From Gammaproteobacteria bacterium (GTDB lineage Bacteria > Pseudomonadota > Gammaproteobacteria > Pseudomonadales > Oleiphilaceae): a stretch of 6,050 nucleotides of DNA. The notes beneath the pieces were generated by a model. It searched no databases and was not told where the DNA came from. It was given only the letters and a program-made list of their open reading frames with translations. Shown here piece by piece: positions 1 to 6,050 of the stretch (its first letter is position 1; each line of letters begins with the position of its first letter). Both the position numbers and the translations under genes were made by a program. The DNA is taken from contig RFIV01000109.1 in the NCBI GenBank assembly GCA_003695085.1, positions 1 through 6,050 on the forward strand, given 5' to 3'.

Positions 1-66
1 CAGGCTGGATAGAGTACCTGGCTACGAACCAGGCGGTCGGAGGTTCGAATCCTCCCGAGCGCGCCA
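1..66 (+). tRNA. tRNA-Arg (anticodon ACG), 5' end cut by window edge
   Basis: This is an arginine tRNA that decodes CGN codons; A34 is normally deaminated to inosine in this isoacceptor. The anticodon stem is CCTGG (17-21) with CCAGG (29-33). The seven-base loop CTACGAA (22-28) carries ACG at 24-26. The five-base variable region is at 34-38. The T arm is GGAGG (39-43), loop TTCGAAT (44-50) and CCTCC (51-55). The 3' acceptor strand CGAGCGC (56-62) is followed by discriminator G63 and an encoded CCA (64-66). The window opens inside the D stem, so the 5' acceptor strand and the first D-stem half (about 12 bases) are missing. The sequence is very close to E. coli tRNA-Arg(ACG) as I recall it, apart from the acceptor and anticodon stem pairs. 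It may be the last gene of a longer tRNA cluster to the left. Confidence 0.96.
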
Positions 67-115
67 CTCCCTGATGCGAAGTCCGTTTACCTGTGTCGGC
101 TGGTGAGAATCCGTG

Positions 116-139
116 GGGCGGCAGTTGTGCCGGGTGCCC
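116..139 (+). other. GC-rich imperfect hairpin in the tRNA-mreB spacer
   Basis: GGGC (116-119) can pair with GCCC (136-139), and GGCA (120-123) with TGCC (128-131) around a GTTG loop, leaving a four-base bulge at 132-135. A competing overlapping inverted repeat, CCGGG-TG-CCCGG, lies at 130-141. No T run follows, so it does not qualify as a classical intrinsic terminator. It could affect 3' trailer processing of the tRNA transcript, act as a weak or factor-assisted terminator, or be a chance feature of GC-rich DNA. The rest of 67-225 holds no gene that I can support. Confidence 0.25.
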
Positions 140-146
140 GGAGCTC

Positions 147-175
147 TTGCCCGTGGGTCTGTGCACTGTTAAAGT
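147..175 (+). promoter_or_regulatory. candidate sigma70 promoter for mreB (extended -10)
   Basis: A -35-like TTGCCC (147-152, four of six consensus bases) is separated by 17 bases from a -10-like TAAAGT (170-175, four of six). TG at 167-168 stands one base before the -10, giving the extended -10 arrangement TGnTAAAGT. Transcription would start near 182, leaving a leader of about 44 bases before the mreB ATG. The position is right for the operon promoter, and the spacer is the only noncoding stretch of useful length here. It is a pattern match only. Read-through from the tRNA upstream is an alternative or additional source of transcription. Confidence 0.4.
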
Positions 176-208
176 TGCGACAGTTTTTCAAAGGCCTGTC
201 AGGGTTTC

Positions 209-214
209 AGGAAG
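209..214 (+). promoter_or_regulatory. ribosome binding site of mreB
   Basis: AGGAAG lies nine bases before the ATG at 226. It supports that start over the GTG at 103 in the same frame. The extra 41 codons from that GTG would have no counterpart in MreB and would run across the candidate promoter. Confidence 0.7.
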
Positions 215-225
215 AGTATCTGTTC

Positions 226-1263
226 ATGTTCAAGCGTCTTCGTGGCCTGTTTTCCAGTGATCTGTCCATTGACCTGGGAACAGCCAACACACTTATTTAT
301 GTTCGCGGGCGGGGAATCGTCCTCAATGAGCCTTCTGTGGTTGCCATTCGCAATCAGGGCGCCCAGAAAAGCGTCGCAGCCGTTGGCGCGGAGGCCAAGC
401 GGATGCTCGGCCGGACGCCGGGCAATATCACCGCCATTCGTCCGCTCAAGGATGGCGTCATCGCTGATTTCATCGTCACCGAAAAGATGCTGCAGCATTT
501 CATCGCCAAGGTGCACGAGAACAGCTTTATTACACCCAGCCCGCGTGTGCTGATCTGCATTCCATCCAAGTCCACTCAGGTGGAGCGCAAGGCGATTCGT
601 GAATCTGCCGAAGGGGCTGGCGCCCGTGAGGTGTACCTGATCGAAGAGCCCATGGCCGCAGCTATCGGCGCCGGACTTCCGGTCGAAGAGGCCAGTGGTT
701 CCATGGTGGTGGATATCGGTGGCGGCACCACCGAGATTGCCATTATTTCTCTCAACGGGATTGTCTACGCCGACTCCGTGCGTGTCGGCGGCGACAAGTT
801 TGACGAAGCGATCATCACCTACGTTCGCCGCAACTATGGCAGTCTGATTGGTGACGCTACCGCTGAACGCATCAAGCAGGAAATCGGCTGTGCCTATGAA
901 GGGCTGGAGTTGCGCGAGATTGATGTGCGCGGTCGCAACCTGGCCGAAGGGGTGCCCCGGAGTTTTACGCTCAACAGTGAGGAAATTCTGGAAGCCCTTC
1001 AGGAGTCACTGGCTCAGATTGTGCAGTCGGTCAAGAGCGCTCTGGAGCAGTCACCGCCCGAACTGGCGTCCGATATTGCCGAGCGAGGCATCGTTCTGAC
1101 GGGGGGCGGAGCCCTGCTGCGCGGACTGGACAAGTTGCTCAGCGAAGAGACCGGGTTGCCGGTGATCGTGGCCGAAGACCCGCTGACCTGTGTGGCGCGG
1201 GGAGGCGGCAAGGCGCTGGAACTGGTGGACAAGAAATCCACGGGCTTTTTGTTCTCTGACTGA
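226..1263 (+). CDS. mreB: Rod shape-determining protein MreB (bacterial actin)
   Basis: MreB is a bacterial actin that polymerises with ATP into membrane-bound antiparallel double filaments and positions the cell-wall elongation machinery (MreC, MreD, RodZ, RodA, PBP2). The product is 345 residues, close to the 347 of E. coli. The N-terminus MFKRLRGLFS is the short amphipathic membrane-binding segment of proteobacterial MreB. The phosphate-1 loop DLGTANT is at 16-22, the phosphate-2 loop VVDIGGGTTE at 161-170, and the adenosine motif around LTGGGALLRG at 291-300. The EEPMAAAIGAG segment at 140-150 contains the expected catalytic glutamate. All key actin-fold motifs are present and no disruption is visible. 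The ATG at 226 is chosen from homology and the AGGAAG site upstream. The gene heads a tight + strand operon, with mreC beginning about 23 bases after the stop. Confidence 0.98.
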   Translation: MFKRLRGLFSSDLSIDLGTANTLIYVRGRGIVLNEPSVVAIRNQGAQKSVAAVGAEAKRMLGRTPGNITAIRPLKDGVIADFIVTEKMLQHFIAKVHENSFITPSPRVLICIPSKSTQVERKAIRESAEGAGAREVYLIEEPMAAAIGAGLPVEEASGSMVVDIGGGTTEIAIISLNGIVYADSVRVGGDKFDEAIITYVRRNYGSLIGDATAERIKQEIGCAYEGLELREIDVRGRNLAEGVPRSFTLNSEEILEALQESLAQIVQSVKSALEQSPPELASDIAERGIVLTGGGALLRGLDKLLSEETGLPVIVAEDPLTCVARGGGKALELVDKKSTGFLFSD

Positions 1264-1273
1264 TCTGACGCAG

Positions 1274-1280
1274 ACGGGGG
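1274..1280 (+). promoter_or_regulatory. putative ribosome binding site for mreC at a non-standard start
   Basis: ACGGGGG ends six bases before the ATC codon at 1287, a normal Shine-Dalgarno distance. This supports initiation at or near 1287 despite the lack of a standard start codon. A second, weaker candidate, CGGAG (1319-1323), lies eight bases before the internal ATG at 1332. Confidence 0.35.
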
Positions 1281-1286
1281 CGCACC

Positions 1287-2126
1287 ATCAAGAACATTTT
1301 CTCGGAAGGGCCGTATTACGGAGTCCGGCTGATGGTCGCCGTGGCGCTGTCGGTGGGCCTGCTGCTGGCAGATCATCAGTTCCGCCTGCTGGATCCGCTC
1401 AAAAGGTCACTCGACTGGTTGCAGGTCCCCATCCATGGACTGGTCAACCTGCCCGGCATGCTCTGGGAAGATGTGGGGGAAAGCGTTCGCTCCAGGGAAG
1501 CACTGGAGGAAGAGAATGCGGCCCTCAAGGCGCGCCTGCGCATACTGGAAGCAAAGACGGAACGCCTGGTGGCCATGACTGCCGAGGTCAACCGTCTGCG
1601 CGAGCTGCTCAACGCATCGCGTATCGTCGAGAATCCGGTGGCTGTAGCCGAGATCATCGGTATCAATCCGGACCCCTATCTGCACGAGGTTCTGATCAAC
1701 AAGGGTGCGTCGGATGGCGCCTATGAAGGCCAGCCAGTGCTCGATTCCAGTGGCCTGATGGGGCAGATAACATTTGTGGGGCAACGGTTTTCGCGCGCCC
1801 TGCTGATTTCTGATGCCACACATGCCGTACCGGTGCAGGTCAATCGCAACGGCATTCGTGGTGTACTGGTAGGCAAGGGGCGCCTGGATGAGCTGGAGCT
1901 GGTCAATGTACCTCAGACGGCCGACATTCAGGAGGGGGATCTTCTGGTGACCTCTGGACTGGGTGGGCGCTTTCCGGCGGGTTATCCGGTAGCTGTTGTC
2001 AGCCACGTGGAGCATGACCCCTCCGAGCCTTATGCGAAGGTGACGGCCACCCCCAAGGCAGAGCTCAATCGCACCCGTCATGTCCTGCTGGTGCGCCGCA
2101 CCAGTGAACTGCCGGGCGGCTCATGA
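1287..2126 (+). CDS. mreC: Rod shape-determining protein MreC, apparent ATC start
   Basis: MreC is a bitopic inner-membrane protein of the elongasome; its periplasmic domain activates PBP2 and links MreB to wall synthesis. Read from the ATC at 1287 the product is 279 residues. It has a short cytoplasmic tail (IKNIFSEGP), a membrane helix around 14-29, a coiled coil around 68-110 with heptad leucines (ALEEENAALKARL), and the beta-barrel domains that follow. The signature VTSGLGGRFPAGYPV occurs at 221-235. It lacks the long proline-rich C-terminal tail of E. coli MreC (367 residues). The N-terminal tail matches E. coli MKPIFSRGP position for position, with ATC at the Met1 codon. No standard start lies between the in-frame TGA at 1266-1268 and the CTG at 1329. 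An ATG at 1332 would give 264 residues but remove the tail and the start of the membrane helix. Identity is secure; the start is not. Confidence 0.93.
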   Translation: MKNIFSEGPYYGVRLMVAVALSVGLLLADHQFRLLDPLKRSLDWLQVPIHGLVNLPGMLWEDVGESVRSREALEEENAALKARLRILEAKTERLVAMTAEVNRLRELLNASRIVENPVAVAEIIGINPDPYLHEVLINKGASDGAYEGQPVLDSSGLMGQITFVGQRFSRALLISDATHAVPVQVNRNGIRGVLVGKGRLDELELVNVPQTADIQEGDLLVTSGLGGRFPAGYPVAVVSHVEHDPSEPYAKVTATPKAELNRTRHVLLVRRTSELPGGS

Positions 2127-2599
2127 TCAGCGGACACGGCTTGCTGTTGCTCTTGGCCAGCTTGTTTGTGGGTTGGGTGACTGCCTGGATCCCGCTGCAT
2201 GGCCTGGCCGCCTTTGTGCGGCCCGACCTGGTAGCCCTGTCCCTGATTTATTGGTCATGGCGGCACCCGGAAAGGTTCGGTGTGCTGACTGCCTGGTGGG
2301 TCGGAGTGATCAGCGATCTCGTACTGGGCAGCTGGCTGGGGGTTCACGCTCTGGCGTATGCCCTCATGATCTATTTCTTCCTGAACATTCATCACCGTTT
2401 CCGTATTTACCCGATGCTGCAGCAATCCGTACTTATCTTTCTGCTGGTCGGGATTGCCATCATGGTAATCCACTGGATCAACCAGCTCACGGGCGTGGCG
2501 GCACGTGACCTGATGTTCATGCTCGGCGCCATCGGTTCAGCACTCTGCTGGCCGTTTGTGCGGTATACTCTTGATTATCTGGGCGGAAAGACAGTCTGA
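2123..2599 (+). CDS. mreD: Rod shape-determining protein MreD
   Basis: MreD is a small polytopic inner-membrane protein that works with MreB and MreC in lateral wall synthesis. It interacts with MreC and is thought to balance MreC-dependent PBP2 activation. The product is 158 residues, close to the E. coli length of 162. It is mostly hydrophobic, with likely membrane segments near 5-25, 34-46, 53-85 (possibly two passes), 101-119 and 129-148. Family landmarks are visible: RPD at 33-35, then G61, D65, G69, LG 72-73 and HAL 75-77, in the GVISDLVLGSWLGVHAL stretch. The start ATG overlaps the mreC stop (ATGA, 2123-2126) and the upstream Shine-Dalgarno match is weak, which suggests translational coupling to mreC. 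Confidence 0.95.
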   Translation: MISGHGLLLLLASLFVGWVTAWIPLHGLAAFVRPDLVALSLIYWSWRHPERFGVLTAWWVGVISDLVLGSWLGVHALAYALMIYFFLNIHHRFRIYPMLQQSVLIFLLVGIAIMVIHWINQLTGVAARDLMFMLGAIGSALCWPFVRYTLDYLGGKTV

Positions 2600-2611
2600 G
2601 GGAAGCCTGAC

Positions 2612-3196
2612 ATGATGACCTTTGTACTGGCGTCAGCCTCGCCACGACGCCGTGCGCTGCTTGAACAGCTGGGCCTGCACTTCAGTGTCGTGGTCGCTGA
2701 TATTGATGAAACACCTCGTGACGGGGAACCGGCGGAGACGCTGGCGCTCCGGCTGGCACAGCAGAAGGCTCTGGAAGTGCTGGTTCGGGAGCCGGAGGCG
2801 ACCGTACTGGCGTCTGACACTGTCGTTGTGCTGGACGGCGCGGTGCTCGGCAAACCGGTGGATGAGGCGGACGCCGCGCGCATGTTGCGCCTGCTCTCCG
2901 GCAAGACGCACCAGGTGCTGACCGCTGTGTCGATCGTGCGGCAGGATTATGAGGATACGTTTCTGGTGACGACCGATGTCACCTTCCGAAGCCTCAGCGA
3001 GGCAGAGATTCATGCATATGTGCTGTCCCGCGAACCGCTGGACAAGGCGGGCGCCTATGGGATTCAGGGCGTGGGTGGCGCCTTTGTACGCAGCATTCGC
3101 GGAAGCTACAGTGCCGTCGTGGGGCTACCCTTGTGCGAGACGGTGGAAGGGCTGCGCAGAGCAGGGCTGACCATACTGGGGGACGGCGCCGCATGA
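2612..3196 (+). CDS. yhdE: Maf-family nucleoside triphosphate pyrophosphatase (YhdE type)
   Basis: Maf proteins hydrolyse nucleoside triphosphates to the monophosphate and pyrophosphate in the cytoplasm. The YhdE subgroup acts on dTTP and UTP and also on some modified pyrimidine nucleotides, a house-cleaning role also linked to delayed septation when overproduced. The product is 194 residues, near the E. coli length of 197. The phosphate-binding motif SASPRR is at 8-13, the catalytic Asp69 lies in ASDT (67-70), GKP is at 80-82, SGKTHQVLTAV at 96-106, EPLDKAGAYGIQG at 141-153 and GSYSAVVGLP at 164-173. The pattern matches YhdE rather than the YceF paralogue. Two consecutive ATG codons (2612, 2615) could both start the protein. 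GAGGGAAG (2598-2605), overlapping the mreD stop, favours the first with six-base spacing. The stop overlaps the rng start. Confidence 0.95.
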   Translation: MMTFVLASASPRRRALLEQLGLHFSVVVADIDETPRDGEPAETLALRLAQQKALEVLVREPEATVLASDTVVVLDGAVLGKPVDEADAARMLRLLSGKTHQVLTAVSIVRQDYEDTFLVTTDVTFRSLSEAEIHAYVLSREPLDKAGAYGIQGVGGAFVRSIRGSYSAVVGLPLCETVEGLRRAGLTILGDGAA

Positions 3197-4674
3197 GCGA
3201 AGAGATACTGGTCAACATGACCCCGGTGGAAACCCGGGTGGCCGTGGTGGAAAACGGCATGTTGCAGGAAGTGTATATCGAGCGCAGCCGCCGCAGGGGG
3301 CTGGTCGGCAATATCTACCAGGGCAAGGTGGTTCGGGTATTGCCGGGTATGGAAGCCGCGTTTGTCGATATCGGTCTTGAGCGTGCAGCCTTCATTCATG
3401 TATCAGATCTGGCGCCCGGCGGACACGGTGAAAAAAATGGCAAGCACGCTGATATCGGTCAGCTGTTGCACGAAGGGCAGTCCCTGGTTGTTCAGGTTAC
3501 CAAGGATCCCATCGGAACCAAGGGGGCGCGGCTGACGACACATCTTTCCATCCCGTCCCGTTATCTGGTCTACATGCCTGCGACGCCCCATGTGGGTATT
3601 TCCCAGCGCATCGAGGATGAGGAAGAGCGTGAGCGGTTGAGAACGCTGGTTCAGACCGTGGCTGAGGAAACCGCAGAAGACGGTGATGAGCCGCGCCGAA
3701 ATGGCTTTATTATCCGCACCGCGGCTGAAGGCGCAGGGGAAGACGAGATCCGGGCGGATGTGAAATTCCTGAGGCGGCTTTGGCAGTCTCTTGAAGCGAC
3801 TATCAGGCAAGCCGAGGCACCGGCTACAATTTACGAAGATCTTCCGTTATACATCCGTACGCTGCGGGATTTGGTGCGGCCCAATACCGAGAAGGTGCGC
3901 ATTGATTCTCGCGAATGTTTCGAGAAGGCGCAGCAGTTTGCCGAGAAGTTTGTATCCGACTTTACCTCGAAGCTTGAATACTACACCGGGGAGCGCCCCA
4001 TATTTGATCTCTACAGTGTCGAAGACGAGATCCAGAAAGCGCTGGGGCGCAAGGTGGCCCTCAAGTCGGGTGGCTACCTGATCATTGATCAGACTGAAGC
4101 CATGACCACCATTGACGTCAATACCGGCGCCTTTGTGGGACACCGCAATCTGGAAGAGACCATCTTCAAGACGAATCTCGAGGCGGCGCGGGCCATTGCC
4201 CGGCAACTGCGCCTGCGCAATCTGGGCGGCATCATCATTCTCGATTTCATTGACATGGAGGATCCCGAGCATCAGCGACAGGTATTGCGCATGCTCGAAA
4301 AGATGCTGGAGCGGGACCACGCCAAGACCAAGATCAGTTGTGTCAGCGAGCTGGGGCTGGTCGAAATGACGCGCAAGCGCACGACCGAAAGCCTTGGGCA
4401 AATGCTCTGCGAACCCTGTCCGGCCTGTCAGGGACGCGCGCGGGTCAAGACGGCCGAAACTGTATGTTACGAGATTTTCCGGGAGATTCTGCGCATCAAT
4501 CGTGACTATGAGCCGCCGGGATATCTGGTGCTGGCCAGCCAGGCGGTCGTGGATCTGCTGCTGGATGAACTCTCCGATTCCGTGGCAGACCTTGAAACCT
4601 TCATTGGCAAGCGTATTCGCTTTCAGGTGGAGGTGCTCTATACCCAGGAGCAGTATGATGTGGTGCTTCAGTAG
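3193..4674 (+). CDS. rng: Ribonuclease G
   Basis: RNase G is a cytoplasmic endoribonuclease of the RNase E/G family. It makes the final 5' cut of 16S rRNA and destabilises certain mRNAs. It prefers 5'-monophosphorylated substrates in single-stranded AU-rich regions. The product is 493 residues (E. coli 489) and lacks the long C-terminal scaffold of RNase E. An S1 RNA-binding domain covers about 37-125 and includes GNIYQGKVVRVLPGMEAAFVDI. The metal-binding aspartates are D308 in TIDVNTG and D351 in ILDFIDM, 43 residues apart as in RNase E. The zinc-link motif CPAC has Cys409 and Cys412, and the typical ending ...EQYDVVLQ is intact. An acidic stretch at 158-169 is a few residues longer than in E. 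coli. The ATG at 3193 overlaps the maf stop (ATGA) and has GGGGGA at 3178-3183; the frame is open further upstream but without homology. Confidence 0.97.
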   Translation: MSEEILVNMTPVETRVAVVENGMLQEVYIERSRRRGLVGNIYQGKVVRVLPGMEAAFVDIGLERAAFIHVSDLAPGGHGEKNGKHADIGQLLHEGQSLVVQVTKDPIGTKGARLTTHLSIPSRYLVYMPATPHVGISQRIEDEEERERLRTLVQTVAEETAEDGDEPRRNGFIIRTAAEGAGEDEIRADVKFLRRLWQSLEATIRQAEAPATIYEDLPLYIRTLRDLVRPNTEKVRIDSRECFEKAQQFAEKFVSDFTSKLEYYTGERPIFDLYSVEDEIQKALGRKVALKSGGYLIIDQTEAMTTIDVNTGAFVGHRNLEETIFKTNLEAARAIARQLRLRNLGGIIILDFIDMEDPEHQRQVLRMLEKMLERDHAKTKISCVSELGLVEMTRKRTTESLGQMLCEPCPACQGRARVKTAETVCYEIFREILRINRDYEPPGYLVLASQAVVDLLLDELSDSVADLETFIGKRIRFQVEVLYTQEQYDVVLQ

Positions 4675-4683
4675 GTGAATGGC

Positions 4684-6050
4684 ATGGCCCGTCTGGCACG
4701 TTGGGCGGTCTATCTGAGCATATCCGTGCTTTTCCTGGCCGCCATGGGGGTCTCCCTGGGGCGCTATCTGGTGGCCTATCTTCCTCAGTGGACACCCGAA
4801 CTTGAGCTCGCTGCCAGTGACGCGCTTGGGGCGAAGGTATCTCTTGGCACGCTTGCCGGCAGCTGGCGGGGGCCTGATCCCGGGGTGACCGTGCGTGATG
4901 CTTCCGTGCGTCATGCATGGGGGCAGGTGAGGATCGGGAACATCCGTCTGGAACTGGATCTCTGGCGATCTCTCGTTCAGCGTCAGCCTGTGTTCACACA
5001 GCTGGATATCCGCGGCGTCGACATTTACAGCACCCATCCCCTGAAAGACTGGCCTGAACTGCTGCAGGGGGTGACGGGAGGGTCCAGTGAGCCCGGGGCG
5101 GGCTGGTCCGGGTTGTCTCAACTGACGCTGCGCGATGTCAGGTTGATGCTGCCTGGCAGCAAGACTAACCAGGTCTGGTCGCTCCCCGCACTTACCCTGG
5201 GGCGTTCGGCGGATCATCGGCGTCTGTGGCTGGAAGCGCAACTCAAGAGCCCGGATGGCACACCCTCAGGGCAGGTCGTTATCAGTAGCGCGCATTCGGG
5301 TAACCTCAAGGCCTGGCTGACACTCCCGGACGTGTCATCGTGGCAGCCGGTACTGGAGCAGTTCTGGCCTGACCGGTTGTACAGGCTTGAAGGGGATGTG
5401 GCGCTCTGGGCGACTTACGGTGAAGGGAAGTGGCAAGGGCTGGCTTTTGAAACACACGGACTGAAAGCCGGGTTCATGAGCGGCGCGATGTGTATGGCCC
5501 CTGTATCACTCTCCTCCTATGCGGCAACACTGAGGTTGGATGACACGTCATGGGTACTGAAGGGGGGGAGTGGCCGCCTGAGCTGGGCGGATCAGTCCAT
5601 GGCCCTGTCACCCTTGACGCTGAGCCAGCGTGATGAGCAGTACGATTTGCAGATGGCGCATGTCGAGCTCGAACCGCTGTCACGCGCGTTGGTTGCACTG
5701 GGGGTCAACGGTAAGCTGTCAGGCTACTTGTCGGCCTATGCCCCGGAGGGGCGGCTGGCGAACATTCATCTCTATGCCGATGAGCAATCGCGTTACACAC
5801 TCGAGGCTGCCCTGCAGGGTGTGGCAGCGAGGGCGGTTGATGGTGCACCGGCAGGCCGGAACATCAACGGGATCTTGCGTGCCAATGCTCAAGGTGGGTG
5901 GGTTCAGTTCAGCAGTGGTGAACTGACCCTGGCGTTTCCGGAATTGTACAGTCATGGATGGCGATTCCGGCGCGCCAGCGGGCGCGTGCAGTGGAGAATT
6001 GGGGAGGACCGGGACGATATCTGGGGAGAGTCCATCACCCTCGAGCCTGC
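4684..6050 (+). CDS. yhdP: YhdP-family AsmA-like envelope protein, 3' end beyond window
   Basis: YhdP is a very large inner-membrane-anchored periplasmic protein of the AsmA-like group. With TamB and YdbH it supports phospholipid transport to the outer membrane in E. coli. The open frame covers 455 complete codons and runs off the right edge; family members are about 1,270 residues, so roughly a third is present. Residues 1-7 are basic, and a single hydrophobic anchor spans about 8-32. The following region matches the YhdP N-terminus: LAGSW (57-61), then an LDLWRSL element (91-97) where E. coli has LDVWQSL. The downstream sequence is beta-rich with alternating hydrophobic residues, fitting the repeating beta-groove fold. 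The ATG at 4684 is supported by AGGTG at 4673-4677, which overlaps the rng TAG stop. A run of seven G at 5572-5578 keeps the frame. In this gene order tldD commonly follows. Confidence 0.93.
   Translation, partial: MARLARWAVYLSISVLFLAAMGVSLGRYLVAYLPQWTPELELAASDALGAKVSLGTLAGSWRGPDPGVTVRDASVRHAWGQVRIGNIRLELDLWRSLVQRQPVFTQLDIRGVDIYSTHPLKDWPELLQGVTGGSSEPGAGWSGLSQLTLRDVRLMLPGSKTNQVWSLPALTLGRSADHRRLWLEAQLKSPDGTPSGQVVISSAHSGNLKAWLTLPDVSSWQPVLEQFWPDRLYRLEGDVALWATYGEGKWQGLAFETHGLKAGFMSGAMCMAPVSLSSYAATLRLDDTSWVLKGGSGRLSWADQSMALSPLTLSQRDEQYDLQMAHVELEPLSRALVALGVNGKLSGYLSAYAPEGRLANIHLYADEQSRYTLEAALQGVAARAVDGAPAGRNINGILRANAQGGWVQFSSGELTLAFPELYSHGWRFRRASGRVQWRIGEDRDDIWGESITLEP

Noticed and set aside
103..225. 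Upstream extension of mreB from a GTG at 103
   Set aside because: The extra 41 residues have no MreB counterpart, lie across the candidate promoter, and MreB homology with a good ribosome binding site begins at 226.
1..225. tRNA gene end as an integration site for a mobile element
   Set aside because: tRNA 3' ends are common attachment sites, but no integrase, no repeat of the tRNA 3' end and no foreign-looking gene follow; the next gene is core mreB.
1255..1290. Programmed frameshift joining mreB to mreC to explain the missing mreC start
   Set aside because: The mreC frame is closed by TGA at 1266-1268, downstream of the mreB stop at 1261-1263, so the two open frames do not overlap and a simple slip cannot connect them.
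1407..2081. 224-codon open frame on the - strand opposite mreC
   Set aside because: It has the same register effect, being aligned codon-for-codon with mreC, where TTA, CTA and TCA are rare. No recognisable protein family and no convincing start context.
2564..2569. TATACT as an internal promoter at the end of mreD for maf and rng
   Set aside because: The hexamer is a good -10 match, but no -35-like sequence lies 16-18 bases upstream and there is no TGn extension; it falls within conserved coding sequence (RYTLDY).
3133..3192. Upstream extension of rng within maf
   Set aside because: RNase G homology begins at the ATG at 3193, which has a G-rich Shine-Dalgarno and a standard ATGA overlap with the maf stop; the extension merely reads maf in another frame.
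3847..5241. Long 464-codon open frame on the - strand opposite rng and yhdP
   Set aside because: Its codons are in exact register with the sense codons of rng and yhdP, which share one frame. Antisense stops would require sense TTA, CTA or TCA codons, which are rare in GC-rich genes; the frame ends exactly at a TTA Leu codon of rng (3847). Both sense genes have clear homology, and the antisense product shows no recognisable motif.
1..6050. CRISPR array, insertion sequence, toxin-antitoxin pair or unknown defence system
   Set aside because: No repeated spacers, terminal inverted repeats, transposase motifs or unassigned + or - strand genes remain after the six housekeeping genes and the tRNA are placed.

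Overview
This window comes from the chromosome of a moderately GC-rich gammaproteobacterium. The evidence is the gene order mreB-mreC-mreD-maf(yhdE)-rng-yhdP, all on the + strand, with protein sequences close to those I recall from Escherichia coli and Pseudomonas. MreB and RNase G are especially similar. I cannot fix the genus from the sequence alone. The MreB and MreC N-termini look more like Pseudomonas/Oceanospirillales types than enteric ones, but this is only an impression.

Layout. Positions 1-66 hold the 3' part of a tRNA-Arg (anticodon ACG) with an encoded CCA; its first ~12 bases lie outside the window. Positions 67-225 are a 159-base spacer with a GC-rich imperfect hairpin, a plausible extended -10 promoter and the mreB ribosome binding site. 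No intrinsic terminator is visible after the tRNA. From 226 to the right edge the strand is almost entirely coding: mreB (226-1263), mreC (about 1287-2126), mreD (2123-2599), maf/yhdE (2612-3196), rng (3193-4674) and the first 455 codons of yhdP (4684 to the edge). Junctions are 23 bp, a 4-bp ATGA overlap, 12 bp, a 4-bp ATGA overlap and 9 bp. No terminator separates the genes, so this is very likely one transcription unit.

Function. MreB filaments with the membrane proteins MreC and MreD form the core of the elongasome, which directs side-wall peptidoglycan synthesis and rod shape. YhdE is a Maf-family nucleotide pyrophosphatase. RNase G matures the 16S rRNA 5' end and decays some mRNAs. YhdP is a large AsmA-like protein implicated in moving phospholipids to the outer membrane. 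The operon therefore joins envelope growth with nucleotide and RNA housekeeping.

The one real anomaly is the mreC start. Homology to the MreC N-terminus runs back to position 1287, but the codon there is ATC, and no ATG, GTG, TTG or CTG lies between it and the upstream in-frame stop. Otherwise this is an ordinary, well-conserved housekeeping region. I see no mobile element, CRISPR array, phage gene or candidate new system.
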